The position numbers and the translations under genes were made by a program. Shown here one piece after another: positions 39,739 through 48,007 of a stretch of DNA of 64,000 bases (within the stretch, counting starts at the first letter, position 1; the number at the start of each line of letters is the position of its first letter). Source of the stretch: Pseudobutyrivibrio xylanivorans DSM 14809 (GTDB taxonomy: Bacteria > Bacillota > Clostridia > Lachnospirales > Lachnospiraceae); assembly GCF_900141825.1 (NCBI RefSeq), contig NZ_FQYQ01000003.1, positions 1-64,000 of the forward strand. Reading direction: 5' to 3'. The notes below the pieces were generated by a model. It saw only the letters and a list, made by a program, of their open reading frames with translations, ran no database searches and was not told the origin of the DNA.

Positions 39739-41154
39739 TTATGAAATAGCTTTTCTGCCTTCAATTTCATCAGTAATTTCATCCATCTTTGTATCAAAAA
39801 GAATATAACGCTTTTTGAATACAATAGCGCCAATCGCAAGAACAGCAATTGGAATAAGTGTCATTGTAAATCGAAGACCAAATCTCTGTGAATCAGAAAT
39901 AGCCTTAACTACTTTTGCCTCTTTATCAGGATTAATACTAAATATAGCAAGCACCATTGATGACATGAATCCTGAAATACCAGATGCAAGCTTAACTACA
40001 AAGGTTTGCATAGAAAAAATAACTGATTCATCTCTTCTGTAATTTTTCCACTCGCCATAATCTACTGTATTTGCAAGGAATACTGTAATGATTACATTGA
40101 GAACGCCTACTGCAGCCATAATAAGAGCTGCAGGAATAAGAAGCCATGTAATTTTTCCTGTTCCTGAAAGTGCAATGATAATAATCAAAATATATCCGAA
40201 AACAGCCATTCCAAAGCATGTATAGAATATTTTTACTGTATCCATAAACTTTCTAAGTATTGGGAATAAAAGCATCATTGCTAATATCTGGCAACCGCCA
40301 CCTACAGTATTAAAAAGAGTAAAATCATCACGATATGTAGCAGGGCTAAAATCATACTTTAAGAAAAAGTATACCAACTGCTGAGTAAAATAAAGTGCAG
40401 TGTTAATCATAACAATGGCAATAACAACTGTCATAGCCTGATCATTCTGGATAAGAGCCTTAAACATGTCTTTGATAGAGGCTGACTTCATATCTACTGT
40501 AGATTTTTCTTTAATGAAAAGGCATGTAATTGAAATAAATACAACAAATATTAACGCAATAATAAGTGCAAATTTGCTATATCCAAGTCTGTTGATTTCG
40601 TTATCTGTGTTGCCTCCGCACATCTTGCCAAGAGCACCAACACTCATAACAGTAATAATAGAAACCAGTGCCGAACCAACGCCTGCACATGAACGAGCAA
40701 ATGCGGAAAGGCCTTCTCTTTCCTTACCTGACTCTGTAAAAGCAGGAACCATTGACCAGTATGGAATATCCATCATTGTATATGTAACGCCCCAAAGGAT
40801 ATAAGTGACAGATGCATATGCAACAAGCCCAGCACCATCAAGTGAAGGTGGAATGCTAAACATCATATAAAGAACGATTGCATTAGTAACAGTTCCAATC
40901 ATCAGCCAGGGTCTGAACTTACCCCAACGTGACTTTGTCTTAGCAACCAAAACACCCATTAATGGGTCATTAAAGGCATCGAATACTCTAGCCACCATAA
41001 GAAGAATACCTATTGCTACTGCAGATATTCCCATTACATCCAAAAAGTATATTGAAATGTATGATGCTGAAAGCATATACACCATATCCTTACCTACAGC
41101 TCCCAATCCATAGGCAAATTTCTCAGTACCTGTTAATTTTTTTCGTGTTTCCAT
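39739..41154 (-). CDS. GPH-family sugar:cation symporter (MelB-like)
   Basis: 471 aa from the ATG at 41154, which begins METRKKLTGTEKFAYGLGAVGKD. A longer frame overlaps the upstream gene. It has twelve membrane segments and the MelB/GPH features MVARVFDAFNDPLMGVLVAKTKSRWGKFRPW and TYTMMDIPYWSMVPAF. It should bring in a galactoside or related oligosaccharide with Na+ or H+. It lies between genes for an unknown GT-B-like protein and the GH36 alpha-galactosidase. The exact sugar is not readable. Confidence 0.92.
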   Translation of the reverse strand: METRKKLTGTEKFAYGLGAVGKDMVYMLSASYISIYFLDVMGISAVAIGILLMVARVFDAFNDPLMGVLVAKTKSRWGKFRPWLMIGTVTNAIVLYMMFSIPPSLDGAGLVAYASVTYILWGVTYTMMDIPYWSMVPAFTESGKEREGLSAFARSCAGVGSALVSIITVMSVGALGKMCGGNTDNEINRLGYSKFALIIALIFVVFISITCLFIKEKSTVDMKSASIKDMFKALIQNDQAMTVVIAIVMINTALYFTQQLVYFFLKYDFSPATYRDDFTLFNTVGGGCQILAMMLLFPILRKFMDTVKIFYTCFGMAVFGYILIIIIALSGTGKITWLLIPAALIMAAVGVLNVIITVFLANTVDYGEWKNYRRDESVIFSMQTFVVKLASGISGFMSSMVLAIFSINPDKEAKVVKAISDSQRFGLRFTMTLIPIAVLAIGAIVFKKRYILFDTKMDEITDEIEGRKAIS

Positions 41155-41173
41155 TATAATTACCCTTCCCTTA

Positions 41174-42640
41174 TTACTTATTCTTAAGTCCCATAGCAAG
41201 CTCAACTACCTTGTAAGCTCCATCGTAGAGACCGATTTTCTTATTTACCTTAATACTCTCACACATATCTGATAGAAGACGATCATCCTTCATAAACATA
41301 TCAATCATCTGAATAGTATGTGGGATATCTCTACACTCTAATGTACCATCTCCCATTTCAGCTGAATGAATTGCGCCCCACATTTCATGCTTTCCTACTC
41401 TCTTAATGAAAAGCTTAGGAATTGGGTAGAATGCAAGCTCAGATGGCTTTGTAACAAGAACATCACAGCTTCTCATAAGAAGATTTGTGCAGTAAACAGC
41501 CTCAAAAATATTTTCATGATAGAATCCGTGAATACCTGTGACATCACCTGTAATAGCATCCTCAGCAAACTTTGTTGTGGCATCAAATTCATTGAAATGC
41601 TCAGTAGCTACAGCCTTCATCTCTGGAATCTCAGCCATAAGATCATCCCAAACATTCTTGTAGTCGCCAACATTTACATAAAGCATTGCCTTGTTCTGCT
41701 TAATTGCAGGAAGAAGGTACTTGATGATTGCTGCAAAAATCTCCTTCTGCGCTCCAGCGCCACCAATTGTAAGAAGGAAACGCATAGCCTTTCCATCATG
41801 TTTTCTAGCCATTCTTGCATCACAATCAGATTCAATATTGCTAACAAGCTCATGATCAATATAGTGACCTGTGTAAACCAAGTCATCATTTGGCATAGGG
41901 CTGCAAACAGCATTATTTGGTGCCATTCCATTACAGATACGATATCCCATGTACGCATTTTTGCACTGGATTGTGTGAACACTGCCCTCTGCAAAATGAA
42001 GTGCCATTGGCCAATTGTCTGGAATAGCATTAACAACGTTCTTCATGCCTGCATGGATAGCTGCCTGTGCTGGCCATACATGGGTGCCGATAACAGGAAT
42101 CTCCTTAGGCACATTCCTAAATACTGGTGCCATAAGCTCTGCATTCTTCTGATCTGAAGAATTATATGAAAGCTTTCTGAACCACTCATAGTTAGCTGGC
42201 TCCCAGATAAATTTATTAAAGAGCTTATTCTTAGACATACGTGAGCCCTTTGAATACAAATCATTCTGATGGCTGATAACCTTAGTACATGTAGTCTGTG
42301 GATATCCGTTTAAATCCATCCAGTATGGAGTATAACCAAGTGCTTTTGCTGCTGAGGCCATAGCCATTGAAATACGGTAATGACCGAAGCCCATTCTGAT
42401 ATTTCCAACAATAATCCCCTTCTCTGTGTCAAACTGTTCCTTTGACTGTCCATCCTTCAAGAGAACATCATAAACCCCAAGAGAATCTCCAATATGTGAA
42501 TTCTTCTCAAGGACAATGTTGTAATCAACATTTGAATCGTCGCCAAATCTCTTGGCATACTTCGCTTTTGAATTACAAGCCTTGTTGTAATCTTTATCAG
42601 CGATAACATTTCCAAAAATAACCTTACTCTTGTCTTGCAT
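41174..42640 (-). CDS. Unknown protein with glycosyltransferase-B (GT28-like) features
   Basis: 488 aa. I do not recognise a named, characterised family. The start GIIVGNIRMGFGHYRISMAMASAAKALGY resembles the Gly-rich N-terminal loop of MGDG synthase/MurG-like GT-B enzymes. MRFLLTIGGAGAQKEIF looks like the linker strand of the second Rossmann half. LVTKPSELAFYPIPKLFI resembles the donor-binding region. It has no signal peptide and no membrane helix. It is embedded in a galactoside operon 25 nt after a GH2 gene. A transferase, phosphorylase or carbohydrate-binding enzyme for the imported sugar is possible. Confidence 0.6.
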   Translation of the reverse strand: MQDKSKVIFGNVIADKDYNKACNSKAKYAKRFGDDSNVDYNIVLEKNSHIGDSLGVYDVLLKDGQSKEQFDTEKGIIVGNIRMGFGHYRISMAMASAAKALGYTPYWMDLNGYPQTTCTKVISHQNDLYSKGSRMSKNKLFNKFIWEPANYEWFRKLSYNSSDQKNAELMAPVFRNVPKEIPVIGTHVWPAQAAIHAGMKNVVNAIPDNWPMALHFAEGSVHTIQCKNAYMGYRICNGMAPNNAVCSPMPNDDLVYTGHYIDHELVSNIESDCDARMARKHDGKAMRFLLTIGGAGAQKEIFAAIIKYLLPAIKQNKAMLYVNVGDYKNVWDDLMAEIPEMKAVATEHFNEFDATTKFAEDAITGDVTGIHGFYHENIFEAVYCTNLLMRSCDVLVTKPSELAFYPIPKLFIKRVGKHEMWGAIHSAEMGDGTLECRDIPHTIQMIDMFMKDDRLLSDMCESIKVNKKIGLYDGAYKVVELAMGLKNK

Positions 42641-42665
42641 TATTTATACCTCTTACCCCTTTTAA

Positions 42666-45125
42666 TTATTTTGTTAAACACTCCACTGAAAGGCCAATTG
42701 TAACTGGCTCTAAGCCGTCACATTTGATAGTAAGCTTACCATCTCCATCCTCCCCAATGGATTTTATATATACTCCCGTGCAGCCTCCCATCGGAGCTAC
42801 TGCAGTAGGTCCTATTATTTCAAAAGGACCTTCTATTTCAAAGCTCAATGGCTGAGCAAAATAGAACAATTGATTATCATTCTGATCTACAATTCTTATG
42901 CGAATATTAGCAACATCATAGGTATGAAGCTCTGTTAAAAGTGTATGGCTAGCCTTTGCTTCTATATGAGCCTCTGTAACTGCGGCCTTAGTAACAGTTT
43001 TAACAACCTGCCCATCTTTTATAGCTTCGAACTTGTACTCGCGGGATTCTCCACCCCAGTCACCAATGAACTTGTTGTAAATTGGAACTGCCTTCTTAGG
43101 ACTAACACCATGGAAGGCAACAAGTCTGAATGCGTTCCACGCAAGTGTTGGTGTAGGTCTGAATCCCTTTAAAGTAACTTCATTAAGAATCTTTTTGATG
43201 AGCTTTGCCTGCCCCTTTGTGAATTCGCCGTCCTGCTCAATGGCATCACCTACGAAATCATCAATCAGAATCGGACCATGCTTAATGTTCTCAAATTTGC
43301 TATCCTCTGGAACATACTCTTTAATCAGAACATCATTTTTATACATTCTTACAGAATCAGCATTGCTGATAATATAAGATTTTCCACGATTACATGCTGG
43401 ATGCTCTCCAATATCAAAGCTTGTAGTAACATCCAAAACTGTCTCTGTGTCAGAAAAGGCTGCATAAACTGATGCTGCAAGCTTAGGATTTCTGAACATA
43501 TCCATAACACCGTGATAACAGATTCTATCACCTGAGCCAAAATCCTTGTGGGTGTTATAATCAAACATACACCAGCCAAAGGCACCTGCAATATCAGCTT
43601 CACCAGCAACTGCATCTACCACTGTAGCATGTCTTATAGCGTGCTCCTGTCTATGTTCCTCCCAGTCAAATGGCTTTGTTGGGAACATGTGGCCATTGTA
43701 CTCACTAATTAAGTATGGCTTTTCATCATTAGATGTAATATCGCTCTTCTTAGCACAACCCTTATTTTTTCCTGAGAACGAGAAATCATTATATGTGTAA
43801 ACATCTTCAAGAAGATTACTCTTAGCTATACATCTTACGCCACCTGTAGGTCGTGTAGGATCAAGCTCGTGTGCAACGGCATTCGTTCTTTCATAAAACT
43901 CATCATTATCTGGAGACTCATTAATACGAACGCCCCAAAGTATGATAGAAGGATGATTCCTATACTGACGAACCATATCCTTTGTATTCTCTACTGCAAT
44001 ATCCTGCCACTCCTTACCTCCAATGTGCTGCCAGCCAGGAATCTCTGTAAATACGAGAAGACCTAATCTATCACACTCATCGATAAAGTAATGTGACTGT
44101 GGATAATGGGATGTTCTTACTGCATTTAAAGCCAGCTCTTCTTTAAGAATCTTTGCATCTAATCTCTGCATAGATTCAGGCATTGCATATCCAACATAAG
44201 GATAAGACTGATGTCTGTTTAAACCTCTGAGCTTCACCTTTCTACCGTTGAGATAGTAACCATTCTTTCTGAACTCTGAGCTTCTGAAACCAATAGTTTC
44301 TTTAACCTCATCTACTACCTTGTCATCAAGAATAAGCTGAGTCTTAAGGCTGTAGAGATATGGGCTTTCAATATCCCAAAGCTTTACAGTAGATGGCGCG
44401 CTTGTAAGACTAAGGTAGTAACCGCCATCTTTCTCCTCCAAACCTCCGACAGGCTGTGAGATTAATAAATCTTCGTCCAAATACTGTCTTATGAATAATC
44501 GTTCTTCGCTTGCAAGCTTGTAAACATTCTTTCTGAAGAAGCATTCAGTCTTGATAATTCCCTGAACATTCATCATCTTTATCTGCTTAGGTGATCTCTT
44601 ATTTGTAGAGACCCTTTCTAATAAAGAAGGCTGAACAATAATATCTTTAAAATGAACCTTTTCTCTAACTTCGAAATATACATCTCTGTATATTCCACCA
44701 TAAGTCATGTAATCAATTACGTACCCAAATGGAGGCTGATCGAGTGTCTCTCTAGAATCAACCTTAACAGTGATAAGATTCTCTTCACCGAGCTTTAACA
44801 CCTTTGTAATATCAACAGTAAAAGCTGTATAACCACAATCGTGATGCTTTAAGTGCTTTCCATTCACATATACATCGCAGGAATGTCCAACACCCTCAAA
44901 TACAAGAGATACATACTGATTTTCCCACTGAGTAGGTGCAAAAATACTCTTCTGATATCCACTTACCATCTGGTAAATACTCTCATCAAAATATGAAAGA
45001 GGAGTCACTTTTACTGTATGTGGAATATTGACTAATGTGCTGTTTTCCATTGGCTCATTAATCATCTCCTCAGAGAAGTTTTCGTTAAATCTCCATTTTC
45101 TATCTAAATAAATTCTTTGTGCCAT
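42666..45125 (-). CDS. GH2 glycoside hydrolase, probable beta-galactosidase
   Basis: 819 aa. It has an N-terminal sugar-binding jelly roll (NIPHTVKVTPLSYFDESIYQMVSGYQK), an Ig-like domain, and a TIM barrel with acid/base Glu in IILWGVRINES and nucleophile Glu in PYLISEYNGH. It carries an extra C-terminal region of ~250 residues with beta structure. There is no signal peptide. Its start directly abuts the tetR stop, with no gap. Specificity (beta-galactosidase, glucuronidase or mannosidase) cannot be set with certainty; the GH36 neighbour favours galactosides. Confidence 0.88.
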   Translation of the reverse strand: MAQRIYLDRKWRFNENFSEEMINEPMENSTLVNIPHTVKVTPLSYFDESIYQMVSGYQKSIFAPTQWENQYVSLVFEGVGHSCDVYVNGKHLKHHDCGYTAFTVDITKVLKLGEENLITVKVDSRETLDQPPFGYVIDYMTYGGIYRDVYFEVREKVHFKDIIVQPSLLERVSTNKRSPKQIKMMNVQGIIKTECFFRKNVYKLASEERLFIRQYLDEDLLISQPVGGLEEKDGGYYLSLTSAPSTVKLWDIESPYLYSLKTQLILDDKVVDEVKETIGFRSSEFRKNGYYLNGRKVKLRGLNRHQSYPYVGYAMPESMQRLDAKILKEELALNAVRTSHYPQSHYFIDECDRLGLLVFTEIPGWQHIGGKEWQDIAVENTKDMVRQYRNHPSIILWGVRINESPDNDEFYERTNAVAHELDPTRPTGGVRCIAKSNLLEDVYTYNDFSFSGKNKGCAKKSDITSNDEKPYLISEYNGHMFPTKPFDWEEHRQEHAIRHATVVDAVAGEADIAGAFGWCMFDYNTHKDFGSGDRICYHGVMDMFRNPKLAASVYAAFSDTETVLDVTTSFDIGEHPACNRGKSYIISNADSVRMYKNDVLIKEYVPEDSKFENIKHGPILIDDFVGDAIEQDGEFTKGQAKLIKKILNEVTLKGFRPTPTLAWNAFRLVAFHGVSPKKAVPIYNKFIGDWGGESREYKFEAIKDGQVVKTVTKAAVTEAHIEAKASHTLLTELHTYDVANIRIRIVDQNDNQLFYFAQPLSFEIEGPFEIIGPTAVAPMGGCTGVYIKSIGEDGDGKLTIKCDGLEPVTIGLSVECLTK

Positions 45126-45686
45126 TTACTTTTCCTTTACAAGAATCCCATCAATAAGTACATCAACAACTTCCTTCAAAGCAGTTGGGTAATCCATATT
45201 GCTTCGCTTAAGGAAATCACCCATTAACAAACGTTCTACGCTGGAACCATAAATAAGCTTAAAGATTTCAAGATTGATCTTTCTAATCTTTCCTTCTTCC
45301 ATCCCCTTATTAAGGAGGTCGAAAGTCTTATCCCAACCGCTCTCTAGACGATTATTGAGCTTCTCATGAGCCATTGGATATTTTTCAGCCATTTGCTGCA
45401 TAGCAGCATAATCAAATCCATAGCTATTTTCCGGAAGCACCACAAGAATACCTCTAAGCTTTTCTATAGTGGAAAGCTTATCATTCTTGTATACCCTGTC
45501 TTCTTCTTCCTTAATAATATTGAAGGCGTAATCTACCATCTCACACATTAATTCATTCTTATCATTAAATACTGTGTAGATAGTTTTCTTACTCATCTTC
45601 ATTTCAGATGCAAGGTCGTCCATTGTGAACTTAGGTCCTTTTTTTCTAAATACGTTTAGTGCACCCTCTAAAATTCTTTCATTCAT
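45126..45686 (-). CDS. TetR-family transcriptional regulator
   Basis: 186 aa. The N-terminal helix-turn-helix is ILEGALNVFRKKGPKFTMDDLASEMKMSKKTIYTVF (residues 4-39), a textbook TetR DNA-binding domain. The C-terminal half is the ligand/dimer domain. It is the first gene of a leftward operon with GH2, GT-B-like, GPH and GH36 genes, so it probably controls them in response to the imported sugar. A TATTAT and an imperfect palindrome near 45706-45728 in the upstream gap could be its promoter and operator. Confidence 0.93.
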   Translation of the reverse strand: MNERILEGALNVFRKKGPKFTMDDLASEMKMSKKTIYTVFNDKNELMCEMVDYAFNIIKEEEDRVYKNDKLSTIEKLRGILVVLPENSYGFDYAAMQQMAEKYPMAHEKLNNRLESGWDKTFDLLNKGMEEGKIRKINLEIFKLIYGSSVERLLMGDFLKRSNMDYPTALKEVVDVLIDGILVKEK

Positions 45687-45814
45687 ATGTTTTTACTCCC
45701 AAAAACTATAATTTGTATAACGAGTTTCCTTACACTAATAATAACACATCCATGGAAACTAACTCAACAGAAATAGGTTTGTCCATTTTTCACAATTTAT
45801 TCGCAATGTTTTTG

Positions 45815-45843
45815 TTGACAAAGTACAATCTCGGGTTTATTAT
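45815..45843 (+). promoter_or_regulatory. Strong sigma-A promoter for the 43-aa protein gene
   Basis: Consensus TTGACA, a 17-nt spacer and TATTAT lie 41 nt before the ATG. It is one of the best promoter matches in the window. Confidence 0.85.
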
Positions 45844-45884
45844 GTCCATGTTAAAAAAATAAGAGAATTTAGGAGGAAATAAGA

Positions 45885-46016
45885 ATGTTCGAAGAAGTAT
45901 CATTCCAGATGTACACAATTTATTCAGATTACGAGAAATATTGCAAAAAGCAGCAGAACGCAGGCATGGAGCCGGTTTCATTCTTCAAGTATGCATTTGG
46001 CCAGTACGAAGACTAA
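45885..46016 (+). CDS. Small 43-aa protein of unknown function
   Basis: The frame begins MFEEVSFQMYTIYSDYEKYC and ends FFKYAFGQYED, rich in Tyr, Phe and Glu. AGGAGG lies 8 nt before the ATG. It has a consensus promoter upstream and an intrinsic terminator 12 nt after the stop, so it is a complete monocistronic gene. There is no membrane segment. I do not recognise it. The high-quality signals suggest strong expression. It is flanked by the rod-like structured region at 46187-46561. Confidence 0.82.
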   Translation: MFEEVSFQMYTIYSDYEKYCKKQQNAGMEPVSFFKYAFGQYED

Positions 46017-46028
46017 TATCAAATATAT

Positions 46029-46060
46029 GGCGGTCACCTATTTGGGTGGCCGCTTTTTTT
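46029..46060 (+). terminator. Terminator of the 43-aa protein gene
   Basis: GCGGTCACC (46030-46038) pairs with GGTGGCCGC (46045-46053), followed by seven T. Confidence 0.93.
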
Positions 46061-46186
46061 GTATCCTCCCAAGCTACACTCTTTTTTCTCTCCTGCACAG
46101 GCTCAGGGGACCCGCCCTCCCCGCCACCAACTAAAGCATTTGAGCAGAATTATAGATTTTCTTAATACTGCTGGTTGAGCTTTTCT
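46061..46186. other. Intergenic stretch without a recognised gene
   Basis: It contains a pyrimidine-rich tract, then a GC-rich patch (about 46100-46126) unlike the AT-rich surroundings, then AT-rich DNA running into the rod structure. No open frame with a ribosome-binding site was seen on either strand. Confidence 0.5.
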
Positions 46187-46561
46187 GGATGTCTTTTCAC
46201 TGGTTTTGCACTTCGAAGAGAATGTTGTGCTTTTCACAGACATGTTTTTATCTATAAATATTCTCCAAAGCTATTTGTTGAGGTTGCTTTCATATTCCGT
46301 TTGCAAAGTAGAACATAAAAAGAGATATTTGGTTGTAAGGGCACCGTGGCACATTCAACGTCCTGTTTCAAGTGACCACTGCTGCCGCCGTCCTAGCGGC
46401 AGCTGCCCTTACAATTCAAATATCTCTTTTGTTCTACTAAGCTCACTCCAAATATCCAGCAACCTTCAACAAAAACTTTGGAGAATAATTCCTAAAGTAT
46501 ATTGCATGTCTGTGTTAAGCACACATTCTTGATAGAAGTGCAAAGAATTGAAAAGACATCC
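46187..46561. ncRNA. Large (~375-nt) rod-like self-complementary element, putative ncRNA or MITE
   Basis: Nested complementary blocks run from both ends to the centre: 46187-46199 with 46549-46561 (13 bp perfect); 46205-46214 with 46535-46544 (10 bp); 46235-46244 with 46505-46514 (10 bp); ATTCTCCAAAG with CTTTGGAGAAT (11 bp); TTGTTGAGGTTGCT with its bulged complement; AGTAGAAC with GTTCTACT; AAAGAGATATTTG with CAAATATCTCTTT (13 bp); TTGTAAGGGCA with TGCCCTTACAA (11 bp). The centre holds a GCTGCCGC/GCGGCAGC hairpin and a second arm. It has no coding frame and is terminator-bounded on both sides. The strand is not decidable. Confidence 0.7.
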
Positions 46562-46567
46562 AACAAT

Positions 46568-46601
46568 AAAAAAGCGGCCACTGGAGTTTCCAGAGACCGC
46601 C
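46568..46601 (-). terminator. Terminator of nfnAB
   Basis: On the minus strand GCGG..CTGGA pairs across a short loop with TCCAG..CCGC and is followed by six T. It lies 18 nt past the nfnB stop. Confidence 0.85.
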
Positions 46602-46618
46602 ATATAGTTGATATTAGT

Positions 46619-48007
46619 CTAGTTCTTAGACTTGAAGTACTCGTCGATTGCTGCGGCTGCTGTTTTACCTGCGCCCATAGCGAGGATTACGGTAGCTGCG
46701 CCTGTTACGGCATCACCACCTGCGAATACAGCATCCTTAGTTGTTGCGCCCTGCTCTGTAGCAATGAGGCAACCCTTCTTATTTGTGTCAAGACCAGCTG
46801 TTGTACTAGAGATAAGTGGGTTTGGAGATGTACCAAGTGACATGATGACTGTGTCACACTCGATTTCGTACTCCGAACCTGGAATCTCTACTGGACGACG
46901 ACGACCTGAAGCATCTGGCTCGCCAAGCTCCATCTTGATAACCTTACATCCACGAACTGAGCCTTCCTCATTAACAAGGATTTCAACAGGATTCTGGAGA
47001 AGATCAAAGATAACGCCCTCTTCTTTAGCGTGATGTACTTCTTCTGCTCTTGCAGGAAGCTCTGCCTCAGAACGACGGTATACTACGTGAACCTCTGCTC
47101 CAAGACGAAGTGCTGTACGAGCAGCATCCATAGCTACGTTACCACCACCAACTACTACAACCTTCTTGCCGCGAGCGATTGGTGTATCGTATCCTTCCTT
47201 GAAAGCCTTCATAAGGTTGTTACGTGTAAGGTACTCGTTAGCTGAGAATACTCCGTTAGCCTGCTCACCAGGGATGTGCATGAACATAGGAAGACCAGCA
47301 CCTGATCCGATGAATACAGCCTCGAAGCCTTCGTTTTCCATAAGCTCATCGATTGTGATTGAACGACCGATAATTACATTCTTTTCAAACTTAACGCCGA
47401 GAGCCTTTACGTTCTCAACTTCAGCCTTAACTACCTTGTCCTTTGGAAGACGGAACTCAGGAATACCATAAACAAGTACTCCTCCCATCTCGTGAAGAGC
47501 TTCAAATACAGTAACATCATAACCAAGCTTAGCTAAGTCTCCTGCTGCTGTAAGACCTGAAGGGCCTGAACCAATAACTGCTACCTTGTGACCATTTGGA
47601 GTAGATGTATTCTTTGGCTTGATTCCATTTTCGCGAGCCCAGTCAGCAACGAAACGTTCAAGCTTTCCGATAGCTACTGCCTCTCCCTTGATACCACGGA
47701 TACACTTACCTTCACACTGTGATTCCTGTGGGCAAACACGACCGCAAACAGCTGGAAGAGCTGATGACTCAGAAATGATTTCATATGCTCTCTCAAAATT
47801 GCGTTCCTTAACCTGCTCGATAAATGCAGGGATATTAATAGAAACTGGACAGCCGCCTACACACATAGGCTTCTTACAGTTAAGGCAACGTCCTGCCTCT
47901 TCTACTGCCTCTTCCTCTGTATATCCAAGACAAACCTCTTCGAAGTTTGTAGCACGAACCTTTGGGTCCTGCTCTGAAATAGGTACTCTAACTAAAACGT
48001 CTCCCAT
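46619..48007 (-). CDS. nfnB: NfnB, large subunit of ferredoxin-dependent transhydrogenase (GltD-like)
   Basis: 462 aa. It is often annotated as glutamate synthase small subunit. The N-terminus binds two [4Fe-4S] clusters (C41, C44, C49, C53 and C88, C92, C98, C102). It has FAD (VIGSGPSGLTAAGDLAKLG) and NADPH (VVVGGGNVAMDAART) Rossmann motifs. Its ATG overlaps the stop of the preceding [2Fe-2S]/FAD gene. That pairing is the NfnAB (SudAB) arrangement, which couples NADH and reduced ferredoxin to NADP+ reduction by electron bifurcation. No large GltB subunit is nearby, which argues against glutamate synthase. Confidence 0.88.
   Translation of the reverse strand: MGDVLVRVPISEQDPKVRATNFEEVCLGYTEEEAVEEAGRCLNCKKPMCVGGCPVSINIPAFIEQVKERNFERAYEIISESSALPAVCGRVCPQESQCEGKCIRGIKGEAVAIGKLERFVADWARENGIKPKNTSTPNGHKVAVIGSGPSGLTAAGDLAKLGYDVTVFEALHEMGGVLVYGIPEFRLPKDKVVKAEVENVKALGVKFEKNVIIGRSITIDELMENEGFEAVFIGSGAGLPMFMHIPGEQANGVFSANEYLTRNNLMKAFKEGYDTPIARGKKVVVVGGGNVAMDAARTALRLGAEVHVVYRRSEAELPARAEEVHHAKEEGVIFDLLQNPVEILVNEEGSVRGCKVIKMELGEPDASGRRRPVEIPGSEYEIECDTVIMSLGTSPNPLISSTTAGLDTNKKGCLIATEQGATTKDAVFAGGDAVTGAATVILAMGAGKTAAAAIDEYFKSKN

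Noticed and set aside
41366-42157. 263-codon plus-strand frame
   Set aside because: It lies fully antisense to the GT-B-like gene, is Cys/His/Ile-rich without domains, and has no ribosome-binding site.
46619-48007. Glutamate synthase small subunit
   Set aside because: No large subunit is nearby, and the overlap with an NfnA-type gene fits the transhydrogenase better.
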